Positions 52,332 through 60,637 of a stretch of 64,000 bases of DNA are shown here, one piece after another. The DNA comes from an uncultured Bacteroidales bacterium. Lineage in GTDB: Bacteria; Bacteroidota; Bacteroidia; Bacteroidales; Muribaculaceae. The notes under the pieces were generated by a model that was not told where the DNA came from, did no database searches, and worked only from the letters and a program-made list of their open reading frames with translations. The stretch lies in assembly GCA_900542185.1 (NCBI GenBank), contig UQMZ01000009.1, forward strand, positions 29,710-93,709, written 5' to 3'. Numbering within the stretch: position 1 is the first letter of the stretch; every line of letters begins with the position of its first letter. A program made the translations under genes and the position numbers.

Positions 52332-52368
52332 AATTAAGGGCGCTGTCACTGAGACGGCGCCCCTAATT
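52332..52368 (+). terminator. Bidirectional terminator between GH95 and the CoA-transferase
   Basis: GGGCGCTGTC (52338-52347) pairs with GACGGCGCCC (52353-52362) through one G-T, flanked by AT-rich arms. It lies between two converging genes and can end both. Confidence 0.75.
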
Positions 52369-52387
52369 ATATTCTTAATTACGTGTA

Positions 52388-53869
52388 TCAGAACTTCGCG
52401 TTGCGCATGTCGCCGGTCTCTGCGAAAGCGCGGTGGAATGCGAATGCCGAGCCAAGGTCGTGCGGCGTGTGACCGTTCTTGCTCAGTTTCAGATAGTCCC
52501 ACATCAGCTGCTTGTAGTCGGGATGCACGCAGTTCTCGATGATGGTCTGGGCGCGCTGGATCGGACCCTTGCCGCGCAGATCGGCCACACCCTGCTCGGT
52601 GGCGAGAATCTTGACGGAGTGTTCCGAATGATCCAGGTGCGACACCATCGGGACGATAGTGGAAATCATTCCGCCCTTCTGAATGGAAGGACAGCTGAAG
52701 ATGGACAGATATGCGTTGCGGCTGAAGTCGGCCGATCCGCCGATACCGTTCATCATCTTGGTGCCTAACACATGAGTGGAGTTGACGTTGCCGAAGATGT
52801 CGGCCTCGAGTGCCGTGTTCATGGCTATCAGACCTAAGCGGCGCACGATTTCAGGCGAGTTGGAGATCTCGCCGGGACGCATCACGATCTTGTCGCGGAA
52901 GAAGTCGATGTTGTCCATGAAGTGCAGCATGGCATCGTCGCTGAATGTCAGCGCGCACGTGGAGGCGAACTTACACTTGCCTTCCTCCATCAGCGTCATC
53001 ACGGCGTCCTGGATCACCTCGGTATACATCTGGAATTCCGGAATCTCCGGGTTCTCGCCCAGACCGTACAGCACGGCGTTTGCCACGTTGCCCACGCCTG
53101 ACTGTATGGGCAGGAATTCCTTGGGAAGCTTGCCGGCGCGCAATTCGTGTACCAGGAAGTTACAGATATTGTCGCCGATGCGCTGTGTCAGCTCGTCGGG
53201 GGCAGTGAAGGGCTTGATGCTTTCCGATGCGTTGCTCGGCACCACGCCCACTATCTTCTTCGGATCGATGTGCAGCACTGTGTCGCCGATGCGGTCCGAC
53301 GGCTTGTAGATGGGTATCTCGCGACGGTACGGGGGATCCAACGGCACATAGTTGTCGTGGAAACCGCGGAACGAATTGTGATAGTAGCTGGAATATTCGA
53401 TGATGATCTTCTTGGCCATCATGGCCACGGTGGGGCTCATGCCCAGGCCGGCGCCGAGGATGACATCACCGTTGGGACTCATCTCCGTAGCCTCGATCAC
53501 GGCCACGTCAAGGTCGCCGTAGAAGCCATAGCGCAGGTCCTGCGACACATGGCTCAGGTGCGAGTCGAAGTACTGTATCTCGCCGCTGTTGATGCCGGCA
53601 CGCGAGTCCTTGTGGCTCTGATACGGTATACGCAGGTTGATGGCTTTGGCGCGGGCCAGCTCGCCGTCCACGTGGTCGTTGGTCGACGCGCCCGTGAAGA
53701 CGTTGATCTTGAACTCCTCGCCCTGCTCGTGAAGCTGCTTGGCGCGCTCCGCAAGGGCCACTGTCACTACTTTGGGTGTTCCCGAGGCTGTAAAGCCCGA
53801 AAAGCCCACATTATCACCGTTCTTGATGTAACTGGCCGCTTCTTCGGCTGTAATAAAGGGAATGCTCAT
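52388..53869 (-). CDS. Acetyl-CoA hydrolase/transferase family (succinate:acetate CoA-transferase-like)
   Basis: 493 residues, class I CoA-transferase. Seen are GFSGFTASGTPK near residue 22, the active-site Glu in MYTEVIQD near residue 285, and GIGGSADFSRNAYLSIF in the C-terminal half, where relatives usually have GGSGDF. These enzymes swap CoA between succinyl-CoA and acetate or propionate and take part in succinate/propionate fermentation in Bacteroidales. Cytoplasmic, a single-gene unit with a long leader (about 190 bases) and its own promoter. Confidence 0.93.
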   Translation of the reverse strand: MSIPFITAEEAASYIKNGDNVGFSGFTASGTPKVVTVALAERAKQLHEQGEEFKINVFTGASTNDHVDGELARAKAINLRIPYQSHKDSRAGINSGEIQYFDSHLSHVSQDLRYGFYGDLDVAVIEATEMSPNGDVILGAGLGMSPTVAMMAKKIIIEYSSYYHNSFRGFHDNYVPLDPPYRREIPIYKPSDRIGDTVLHIDPKKIVGVVPSNASESIKPFTAPDELTQRIGDNICNFLVHELRAGKLPKEFLPIQSGVGNVANAVLYGLGENPEIPEFQMYTEVIQDAVMTLMEEGKCKFASTCALTFSDDAMLHFMDNIDFFRDKIVMRPGEISNSPEIVRRLGLIAMNTALEADIFGNVNSTHVLGTKMMNGIGGSADFSRNAYLSIFSCPSIQKGGMISTIVPMVSHLDHSEHSVKILATEQGVADLRGKGPIQRAQTIIENCVHPDYKQLMWDYLKLSKNGHTPHDLGSAFAFHRAFAETGDMRNAKF

Positions 53870-53966
53870 CTTGGATGTCGTTTCTTTATGCTCCGGGACC
53901 TTTGTGACCCCTTTGCTGGTCTTTTCGCAGTATTAGTTGGTTAACTTTATGAAATGATCCATATTT

Positions 53967-53982
53967 TATGATATGAATCATA
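53967..53982 (+). promoter_or_regulatory. Candidate operator palindrome
   Basis: TATGAT-ATGA-ATCATA, a 6-bp inverted repeat, lies just upstream of the miaB -7 box (53990) and within the leader of the CoA-transferase, a suitable place for a regulator. Confidence 0.35.
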
Positions 53983-53989
53983 TTTTCAC

Positions 53990-53997
53990 TATTTTTG
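53990..53997 (+). promoter_or_regulatory. Promoter -7 box, probably for miaB
   Basis: TATTTTTG fits TAnnTTTG on the plus strand, 100 bases before miaB; it overlaps the first TTTGCAGTGCAAATC repeat. Confidence 0.5.
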
Positions 53998-54029
53998 CAG
54001 TGCAAATCCTTGAATTTGCAGTGCAAATC
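53994..54029 (+). repeat. Direct repeat TTTGCAGTGCAAATC, two copies
   Basis: Identical 15-base copies at 53994-54008 and 54015-54029, so 21 bases apart, about two helical turns. Each is itself near-palindromic (TTTGCA...TGCAAA). This is the pattern of two aligned sites for one DNA-binding protein. Confidence 0.6.
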
Positions 54030-54061
54030 AAGAAATTTTTATTTATTTCTTAATTCTTGCA

Positions 54062-54069
54062 CAAATTTA
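54062..54069 (-). promoter_or_regulatory. Promoter -7 box for the CoA-transferase
   Basis: Minus-strand TAAATTTG at 54069-54062 fits the consensus. A transcript from here would run over the two repeats and the palindrome before reaching the start at 53869. Confidence 0.5.
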
Positions 54070-54097
54070 GTCATTTTATGCAATAAATCAATAAAAA

Positions 54098-55453
54098 ATG
54101 GAGACATTTTTTTTGCCTGAGGATAATAAAGCCAAAAAAGTACACATCGAGACATACGGATGCCAGATGAATGTGGCTGACTCCGAAGTGATAGCGGCCA
54201 TGCTGCAGACCGTGGGCTATGAGCCGACCGACAACGAGGAGGAGGTCGCGGCCGTGATTCTGAACACGTGCAGCATCCGCGACAACGCCGAACAGAAGAT
54301 TCATTCGCGACTGGCCCACTACAATGCGTTGCGACGCAAATCGGGCCGCAATATAATAATAGGAGTGGTAGGCTGCATGGCCGAGCGCATGAAACAGGAC
54401 CTTATCGATCATCATGGCGTCGACCTGGTGGCAGGCCCCGACGCCTACCTTGAGCTGCCCGACCTTATCGCCGCCGCCGAAACCGGGCACCCGGCCATCA
54501 ACGTCACCCTCTCCGAAACGGAGACTTACCGCAACGTCATCCCCAAACGCCTGGGCCGTGGCATTTCGGGATTCATCTCTATAATGAGAGGCTGCAACAA
54601 TTTCTGTTCTTACTGCATCGTGCCTTACACACGAGGCCGCGAACGCAGCCGCGATCCGCAGAGCATCCTGGCCGAACTCGCCGACCTGCGCGCACGCGGA
54701 TATAAGGAAGCCACCCTCTTAGGCCAGAACGTCAACTCATACAGATTCCAGGCTGCGGACGGCACGGTCACCACATTCCCCGACCTGCTCCGCATGGTGG
54801 CCGAGGCCGCGCCCGACATGCGCATCCGGTTCACCACATCGCACCCCAAGGACATGAGCGACGAGACCCTCCATGTCATAGCCGGATACCCCAACCTGGC
54901 CCGCCACATACACCTTCCGGTGCAGTCAGGCTCAAACGCGGTGCTTAAGAACATGAACCGCAAATACACCCGCGAGTGGTACCTGGACCGTATCAACGCC
55001 ATCAGAACCATCCTGCCCGACGCCGGAATTTCCACCGATATGTTTACCGGATTTTTCGATGAAACCGAGGAAGATTTTCAGCAGACTTTGTCGCTGATGC
55101 GCGAAGTGGGATTCGATTCCGCTTTCATGTTCAAGTATTCGGAACGTCCCGGCACGCTGGCCCAGCGCACCATGCCCGACAATGTGCCGGAGGATGTGAA
55201 GATCGACCGCCTGAACCGCATGATAGCCTTGCAGAACGAACTGTCGCTGAAATCCAACCGCCGCGACATAGGCAAGACCTTTGAAGTCTTGGTTGAAGGC
55301 CCCTCCAAGAGAAATGCGGAAGAATACTGCGGCCGTTCGTCGCAGAACAAGATGGTGGTGTTCCCCCGCGAGGGTGTGAATCCCGGCGATCTGGTCAGCG
55401 TCAGGATCCATGACGCCACATCGGCCACCCTTTTCGGCAAAATCACCGATTGA
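54098..55453 (+). CDS. miaB: tRNA-2-methylthio-N6-dimethylallyladenosine synthase
   Basis: Adds the methylthio group to i6A37 of tRNAs reading UNN codons. 451 residues: N-terminal UPF0004 domain with ETYGCQMN and NTCSIRDNA cysteines and VVGCMAER, radical-SAM motif CNNFCSYC (C-x3-C-x2-C) near residue 170, HLPVQSGSNAVLKNMNR, and a C-terminal TRAM domain. The ATG at 54098 follows AATAAAAA. A terminator lies 26 bases after the stop. Confidence 0.96.
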   Translation: METFFLPEDNKAKKVHIETYGCQMNVADSEVIAAMLQTVGYEPTDNEEEVAAVILNTCSIRDNAEQKIHSRLAHYNALRRKSGRNIIIGVVGCMAERMKQDLIDHHGVDLVAGPDAYLELPDLIAAAETGHPAINVTLSETETYRNVIPKRLGRGISGFISIMRGCNNFCSYCIVPYTRGRERSRDPQSILAELADLRARGYKEATLLGQNVNSYRFQAADGTVTTFPDLLRMVAEAAPDMRIRFTTSHPKDMSDETLHVIAGYPNLARHIHLPVQSGSNAVLKNMNRKYTREWYLDRINAIRTILPDAGISTDMFTGFFDETEEDFQQTLSLMREVGFDSAFMFKYSERPGTLAQRTMPDNVPEDVKIDRLNRMIALQNELSLKSNRRDIGKTFEVLVEGPSKRNAEEYCGRSSQNKMVVFPREGVNPGDLVSVRIHDATSATLFGKITD

Positions 55454-55478
55454 TCCACGAATCCAAATATGTAAATAT

Positions 55479-55512
55479 GTAAAAAGGACGCCCGATTGGA
55501 CGTCCTTTTTAC
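55479..55512 (+). terminator. Bidirectional terminator between miaB and the coiled-coil gene
   Basis: GTAAAAAGGACG (55479-55490) and CGTCCTTTTTAC (55501-55512) form a perfect 12-bp stem with A- and T-tracts on opposite arms, so it can end both converging transcripts. Confidence 0.88.
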
Positions 55513-55528
55513 ATAATCAATGTTTATT

Positions 55529-56068
55529 TTACACAGGCAACGATTCAAGCCAGTTGCCGTCGTTTTCCCGGCTATGTTGTGCCTCGTGCTCTTTCTGCAG
55601 CTTGGCTATACGGCCGCGCAGTTTCGCGATGCGCGCCTCGTATCAGCGCTTCATCTCCTCGGCCTGACTTAAAGCCTGCTCAAATTCCGGCATCCGCTTC
55701 TCTATCTCCTTGAAATCCTCTAAGTCCTTGACACGTTCGTCAAGTTCATGCTGCAGGTCTTCGAGTTTCTGATTCGCAACAGCTAATTCTTTCTTGGAAT
55801 CGTCAAGCTTGATGCGAGTTTCCATCAGATTGCGCGTCAGCTCCATCACGGTGGCGTCGAGTTTGTCGCGCCGTTCCGACATATCGGTATATTCACCTTT
55901 CAAGGCTTCATGCTCCTCACATCCCTTTGCAATCTCGGCCTGAAGTCTTTCGATTTCAGTCCGCAGGTCGGCCTGACACTGCGCTTCGCCGCACAGCGAA
56001 TCCTCCAGTTCCTCCAGCTCCGCGACAGTGCGTTTGGGATGGAGCCATACGTGCCATGCCCTGCCCAT
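55529..56068 (-). pseudogene. Coiled-coil protein gene interrupted by an in-frame TGA
   Basis: From the ATG at 56068 the frame encodes 141 residues of mostly charged coiled coil (heptad-rich from about residue 15 on) to a TGA at 55645-55643. Past that stop the same frame continues for 37 codons with the same composition (YEARIAKLRGRIAKL, then KEHEAQHSREND) to a TAA at 55531-55529, just before the terminator. A TGG in place of the TGA would give MKRWYEARIAKLR, so a Trp codon mutated to stop is likely. The ATG lies one base after the tonB-like stop, so it is the last gene of the exbB-exbD-tonB operon. Function unknown; either a truncated but working protein or a decaying gene. Confidence 0.7.
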
Positions 56069-56069
56069 G

Positions 56070-56819
56070 TCACACCGGAGTTATGGTGAACGTGATGGTA
56101 CCGTTTGTAACCGGAGCATCGGGTTTGGACGACCATCTGGCACTGCGTGCCGCGGTCTCGCAGGCACGGCGGATGTCGGCGGGGGCGCCTCCCTTGGCTC
56201 GGGCAGAGGTCACGTTGCCTTCGGCGTCGATCGTGACGCTGACCACCACCGTCACCTTGTGACGCAAAGTGACACGCGGCTTGGGACATCCCTTGAACAC
56301 GCGGCCGGAGGCCACGCCGCTGATGCCGGTACCTGTGCCGCCGGCTCCCGATGTTCCGCTCTTGCCATCCTTCACTCCGTTCTTACCCTCAAAGCCTTTG
56401 GCCATCTTCGAGGTCACGGCCTTGCGCTCCTCGTCGGTCACGCTCGGTGTGGTCGATTTCACCTCCGACGGTTTGCGGCTGTCTACCTTCTTCGGTTCCG
56501 GTGGAGCCGGCTTGGGGTTCTTGCCCGGCTCGACCTTGCGGACGTTGTCTTCCTCGGCCGGCTTGGGCTCACCCTTCACCGCCGGGGCCGGGGCGTCGTG
56601 ATTCACCGCATCCGGCTCGCCGAGGTCGCGCAGCAGTTCCGGCTCAATCAGCTGTTCATCCTCGTCGGGCACAAGCGCAATTTCGGGCGTAGCGGCATCC
56701 GCCAGTTCCCTGCCGTCGAAATGCAGTCCGCACGTGAACAGCATCAGCACCGTCAGCCCCATGAACAGCAGGGTGATCAGCGCCGCTATCAGCGAATCCT
56801 TTTTCTGACGTTCTGTCAT
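56070..56819 (-). CDS. TonB-family energy-transducing protein
   Basis: 249 residues: short cytoplasmic N-terminus, one membrane helix (about residues 11-30), a Pro/Glu/Lys-rich periplasmic spacer (about 50-150), a Gly-rich stretch, and a C-terminal TonB-like domain (VVVSVTIDAEGNVTSARAKGG). With ExbB and ExbD beside it, it should pass proton-motive energy to outer-membrane receptors such as SusC, or act like TolA. It overlaps exbD by four bases (ATGA). Confidence 0.85.
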   Translation of the reverse strand: MTERQKKDSLIAALITLLFMGLTVLMLFTCGLHFDGRELADAATPEIALVPDEDEQLIEPELLRDLGEPDAVNHDAPAPAVKGEPKPAEEDNVRKVEPGKNPKPAPPEPKKVDSRKPSEVKSTTPSVTDEERKAVTSKMAKGFEGKNGVKDGKSGTSGAGGTGTGISGVASGRVFKGCPKPRVTLRHKVTVVVSVTIDAEGNVTSARAKGGAPADIRRACETAARSARWSSKPDAPVTNGTITFTITPV

Positions 56820-57256
56820 GGACGTACCTCCCTGGCCGATGTGGACAATACCATGCGCAGATTGCGGCGTGCAGCTATGTCAAGCACGTCGACGACACGC
56901 GCGTAATTTACGGTGGAATCGGCATAAAGCGCGATGGCGCGCGTGGAGTCCTGCTGATGTATCACGGCAAGCTCGTTCTCCAGCCCGGCGAGGTTCACCC
57001 CCTTGGGCACCGACAGGATTCCAGTCGAATCGTTGCGGTCCGCCACGACATACAGGTTGTTCTCGGCATCGATATATACCTCCGTCTGCGGCTTGAGGCT
57101 GGTCTGTTCCGAACTCTGCGGCAGATTCACGTCGATGGCGCCTGGAAAGATGATGGTACTCGTCACCATAAAGAATATGAGCAACAGAAATATCACATCC
57201 GTCATGGACGACATCGAGAAGGTGTCCAGAGGCTGAAAATTCCTTTTGAGTGCCAT
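56816..57256 (-). CDS. exbD: ExbD/TolR-family biopolymer transport protein
   Basis: 146 residues with one N-terminal membrane helix carrying the essential Asp20 in SSMTDVIFLLLIFFM and a small periplasmic domain. Part of the ExbB-ExbD proton channel that drives TonB. Start shares a base with the exbB stop and the end overlaps the tonB-like gene, so all three are coupled. Confidence 0.92.
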   Translation of the reverse strand: MALKRNFQPLDTFSMSSMTDVIFLLLIFFMVTSTIIFPGAIDVNLPQSSEQTSLKPQTEVYIDAENNLYVVADRNDSTGILSVPKGVNLAGLENELAVIHQQDSTRAIALYADSTVNYARVVDVLDIAARRNLRMVLSTSAREVRP

Positions 57257-57882
57257 CAGACCGCCGGTTCGTTAAGTATGTCCATAAACTCCATGGTGTT
57301 GTTCTCCAGGCGGTTCATCACGCTGTTGATGCGTGCCGTAAGGTAATTGTAGGCGAACAGGGCGATGATACCGACCACAAGACCCGCTACCGTCGTGACC
57401 AGAGCCTGGTATATGCCGGACGACAGCACGGTGATGTTGGCCGAGGTGCCGGCGCTGGCCAGTGAGAAGAAGGCCTGGATCATTCCGACAACAGTGCCGA
57501 GAAATCCGAGCATCGGCGCGCCGGCCGCCGTCGTGGACAGCCAGGGAAGTCCCTTGCCGAGGTTGGCCACCTCGATGTTGCCGGTGTTCTCTATGGCCAC
57601 GAGGATGTCGTTCATCGGTCGGCCGATACGCGACAGGCCCTTGGCTATCAACCGCGAATAGGGCGTACCGCTCTTTTTGCACAGGTTCTGCGCCGATTCT
57701 ATGTCGCCGTCATGGACATAGTCGCGGATACGGTCCATGAACGACTTATCCTGCTTTGCCGCACGATTTATGACTATGCACCGCTCGGTGAACACATACA
57801 CCACCACAAGCAGCAGCACTGCCAGCGGAATCATGATATAGCCGCCGTCCATTATCAGCGACCAGAATGACAACGTCTTCAT
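57256..57882 (-). CDS. exbB: ExbB/TolQ-family proton channel protein
   Basis: 208 residues with three membrane helices (about residues 14-32, 120-145, 160-185). The last two carry the family signature AGAPMLGFLGTVVGMIQAF and GIYQALVTTVAGLVVGI with its conserved Thr. Forms the pentameric channel with ExbD. Sixty-six bases after pdxJ and probably in the same transcript. Confidence 0.93.
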   Translation of the reverse strand: MKTLSFWSLIMDGGYIMIPLAVLLLVVVYVFTERCIVINRAAKQDKSFMDRIRDYVHDGDIESAQNLCKKSGTPYSRLIAKGLSRIGRPMNDILVAIENTGNIEVANLGKGLPWLSTTAAGAPMLGFLGTVVGMIQAFFSLASAGTSANITVLSSGIYQALVTTVAGLVVGIIALFAYNYLTARINSVMNRLENNTMEFMDILNEPAV

Positions 57883-57948
57883 TATTTATTCTTTATATCA
57901 ATTATCTATTCTTTAATACCTTTCTTTCAGCGATTGTCCGACACCTCA

Positions 57949-58674
57949 TCACTCATCACTTGTCACTAACTGCTCAAGGTACGTGTCCACGGTGCGCTGC
58001 ATCCCCATATACAGCATCTCGCATATCAGGGCGTGCCCTATGCTTACCTCGTCCAGACGCGGAAGTTTCTCGGCAAGGAAGCGGAGGTTGTGCGAATCGA
58101 GGTCGTGTCCGGCGTTCACGCCCAGGCCGAGTTCGGCTGCGCGCTGCGATGCCTTGACGTATGGCGCCACCGCCGTCTCGCGGTCGGAGTCGTAGCCGTC
58201 GGCATACGGCTTGGTGTACAGTTCCACTCGGTCGGCTCCCACTTCGTGCGCGGCCTCCACCTGACGCTCGTCGGGATCAACGAAGATAGACACGCGCACG
58301 CCCTGGCCTTTAAGCTCGCTTACTATGCCGCGAAGCAGTTCCTTGTTGTTCACCACGTCCCAGCCTGCGTTGCTGGTGAGCTGTGTGGGTGAATCCGGCA
58401 CCAATGTGGCCTGTGTGGGATGTGCCTCGCGCACTATCTCCATATATCGGGCGTCGGGATAGCCCTCGATATTGAATTCCGTGCTGAGGCTGTCCTTCAG
58501 CACCGTTACATCATTGCGCGTTATGTGTCGCTCGTCGGGCCGGGGATGCACCGTAATGCCCTGGGCGCCGGCTTTCTCCAGATCCAGAGCGAACCGCAAC
58601 ACGTCGGGCCGGTTCTCGCCGCGTGCGTTGCGCAATGTGGCTATCTTGTTGATGTTTACGCTTAATTTCGTCAT
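57949..58674 (-). CDS. pdxJ: Pyridoxine 5'-phosphate synthase
   Basis: The frame is open from 58716, but the ATG at 58674 (MTKLSVNINKIATLRNARG) is the normal start, giving 241 residues. It condenses 1-deoxyxylulose-5-phosphate with aminoacetone phosphate to pyridoxine phosphate. Family blocks: AGAQGITVHPRPDERHI, FNIEGYP, VSIFVDPD, GVNAGHDLD and EVSIGHALI. It heads the minus-strand run pdxJ-exbB-exbD-tonB-coiled coil. Confidence 0.96.
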   Translation of the reverse strand: MTKLSVNINKIATLRNARGENRPDVLRFALDLEKAGAQGITVHPRPDERHITRNDVTVLKDSLSTEFNIEGYPDARYMEIVREAHPTQATLVPDSPTQLTSNAGWDVVNNKELLRGIVSELKGQGVRVSIFVDPDERQVEAAHEVGADRVELYTKPYADGYDSDRETAVAPYVKASQRAAELGLGVNAGHDLDSHNLRFLAEKLPRLDEVSIGHALICEMLYMGMQRTVDTYLEQLVTSDE

Positions 58675-58734
58675 TTTTATCCCTCCATCGCCATTTTTAG
58701 GCCTGAATATTTCCACATTTCGGCATGAAATTTG

Positions 58735-58742
58735 TATCTTTG
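58735..58742 (+). promoter_or_regulatory. Promoter -7 box for the ACT-like protein gene
   Basis: TATCTTTG fits TAnnTTTG on the plus strand, giving a leader of about 120 bases to the ATG at 58868. Confidence 0.6.
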
Positions 58743-58822
58743 CCTCATATTAAGACGTTATATTATAATAATCACGTCCCTGCCAGTTGATGCAAATCCG
58801 TCTAAACCGCTTGTTTCAACTG

Positions 58823-58830
58823 CAAAATTA
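58823..58830 (-). promoter_or_regulatory. Promoter -7 box for pdxJ
   Basis: Minus-strand TAATTTTG at 58830-58823. It points toward the plus-strand box at 58735, so the two transcripts overlap by about 90 bases in antisense. Confidence 0.55.
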
Positions 58831-58867
58831 GCAAAAAGAAACACAAGTAACAATATTGAACGATAAA

Positions 58868-59272
58868 ATGAAAGCAAAAGAAGCGATATCCCCGGTTGCC
58901 GGAGAGTTGGGCGAGATGGTTTACGGCCACAGCGATTCCGGCTCCATGCTGGAGTCCATGCAGCGCATGATAGCGTTGCGCGACGACTGCAGCCTGGTGA
59001 CCGTGGAATGCGCTCCTGCCGATTACAGCGCCTCGCGCCTGGCACACGCCGTAGAGGATGCCGACGTCCACTTGGTGGACCTCCTCTCCACACCGCGCGA
59101 CCACGGCCTTATCAACGTCACGCTGCGCGTGCGTTGCTCCGATCCGACGCCTGTGGTACATAATCTGGAACGTTACGGATACGACGTCACCGATGTCTGT
59201 GCCGGGAATTATGTCGAATCGACGGTAACCATCGAACGTCTGCTCGGCCTCAAGGCCCTGATGGACGTCTGA
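58868..59272 (+). CDS. ACT-like domain protein, apparent CBS-less form of a conserved Bacteroidales family
   Basis: 134 residues from the ATG at 58868. Residues about 40-115 (LVTVECAPADYSASRLAHAV, then LINVTLRVRCSDPTPVVHNL) resemble the ACT-like C-terminal domain of a family near 220 residues that, in Bacteroides, has two N-terminal CBS domains and sits between pdxJ and nadK. Here only about 36 residues precede it (MKAKEAISPVAGELGEM), the start resembling the family N-terminus but the CBS pair missing. The neighbours match the family position. Function unknown; CBS loss would remove adenylate-type sensing. Comparison is from memory. Confidence 0.65.
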   Translation: MKAKEAISPVAGELGEMVYGHSDSGSMLESMQRMIALRDDCSLVTVECAPADYSASRLAHAVEDADVHLVDLLSTPRDHGLINVTLRVRCSDPTPVVHNLERYGYDVTDVCAGNYVESTVTIERLLGLKALMDV

Positions 59273-59332
59273 ACGAATCTGGCTGTGCCGGGACCGGTCC
59301 CGCATGGCCCCTTATCTAAAATATAGCCTGCC

Positions 59333-60229
59333 ATGAAAATAGCGATATACGGGAATTCGCGCCAGAATGCCTTTCTACCCCAAATAGCGGATTTCCTGAA
59401 GCTGCTCGACAAGAACGGCATCGAAATATATATGTCCGGTCATTTCTCGGACTATCTGCTGAAAAACGACATCCCGCAGAACTGGATTATACTGCACGAC
59501 TTCGCGAGTGCCGACATCGACCGCGTCATCAGCCTTGGAGGCGACGGCACGTTCCTGCGCGCCGCGCAGTGGGTGGAACGCTCCCAGGTGCCAATCCTCG
59601 GCATAAACACCGGTCACCTCGGATTCCTGGCAAGCTATTCGCTCGACGAGACCGACGAGCTGATCAAGGCTATTCTAAATCCGGTCGTTACCGTAGAGCC
59701 GCGTATGCTGCTGCATATCGAATGCGCGGGAATGCCGGACGATTTCTGGCCTTACGCCCTCAACGAAGTGGCGTTCATGAAAAGCGACACTTCCTCCATG
59801 CTCAACGTACGCACATGGATCGACGACCATTACCTGGCCGACTACCTGGCAGACGGTCTCATCGTGGCCACGCCCACCGGATCCACGGCCTACAACCTCT
59901 CCGTGGGCGGTCCCATACTCGATCCTACCCTGCGCGCCATGGTCCTGTCGCCCATCGCGCCGCATTCGCTAACCATGCGCCCGCTCGTGGTACGCGGTGA
60001 TTCCGAAGTCTCGGCCGCCGTGTTCTCCAAAGCCAACAACTACCGCGTCTCAATCGACGGACGACAGTTCACGATGCCCTGCTGCACACAAGGAAAAACG
60101 TGTGACCCTCAGGTGAAGATCACACGTGCAGATGTCGTAGTAAATATTATGCGTCGCCCCGACAGTCATTTCTCGGAGATACTCCGCAACAAACTGCTGT
60201 GGGGCCGGGCCACCATTTCGTTGGCCTGA
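59333..60229 (+). CDS. nadK: NAD kinase
   Basis: Phosphorylates NAD to NADP. 298 residues; GGDGTFLRAAQ near residue 65 is the ATP/NAD GGDG motif, NTGHLGFLAS and ALNEVAFMK follow, then TPTGSTAYNLSVGGPIL, all in the usual order. Convergent with secG with no base between the two stop codons. Confidence 0.96.
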   Translation: MKIAIYGNSRQNAFLPQIADFLKLLDKNGIEIYMSGHFSDYLLKNDIPQNWIILHDFASADIDRVISLGGDGTFLRAAQWVERSQVPILGINTGHLGFLASYSLDETDELIKAILNPVVTVEPRMLLHIECAGMPDDFWPYALNEVAFMKSDTSSMLNVRTWIDDHYLADYLADGLIVATPTGSTAYNLSVGGPILDPTLRAMVLSPIAPHSLTMRPLVVRGDSEVSAAVFSKANNYRVSIDGRQFTMPCCTQGKTCDPQVKITRADVVVNIMRRPDSHFSEILRNKLLWGRATISLA

Positions 60230-60592
60230 TTACTTTGCGGGAGCCTCGGCGGGTGCTGCTGCGGGAGCGGGTGCTGCGGCAGGCTTGGCGGCCGGTACCT
60301 GGTTTACAGGTGCGGGAGCTGCTGCGTTGGGTGTCGGAGCAGCCGTCTGGATCTTCGATACGTTCACCGGGGTCTTTACCACGAACGATGCGAAAATAGA
60401 CATTACGCAAATGAAAATTGCAAGACCCCATGTGGCCTTCTCGATGAAGTCTGTGGTCTTACGATAGCCAAGGTACTGGTTTCCGCTCGAATAATCCTGA
60501 GCCAGACCGCCTCCCTTGGACTTCTGAATCAATACTACTCCTATCAACAGCAACGATGCTATTACAATAAGGATGCTAAAAAATATGTACAT
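60230..60592 (-). CDS. secG: Protein translocase subunit SecG
   Basis: 120 residues: two membrane helices (about 3-22 and 52-72) around QKSKGGGLAQDYSSG and a Bacteroidetes-type FIEKATW loop, followed by an Ala/Pro-rich tail of about 45 residues (AAPAPVNQVPAAKPAA) on the C-terminus, longer than in enterobacterial SecG. Supports SecYEG protein export. Last gene of a minus-strand run; its stop abuts the nadK stop. Confidence 0.94.
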   Translation of the reverse strand: MYIFFSILIVIASLLLIGVVLIQKSKGGGLAQDYSSGNQYLGYRKTTDFIEKATWGLAIFICVMSIFASFVVKTPVNVSKIQTAAPTPNAAAPAPVNQVPAAKPAAAPAPAAAPAEAPAK

Positions 60593-60637
60593 AATCGGTT
60601 GAAATATTTCTTGTTTTCCGTGTTGTCGTGATTGTCG

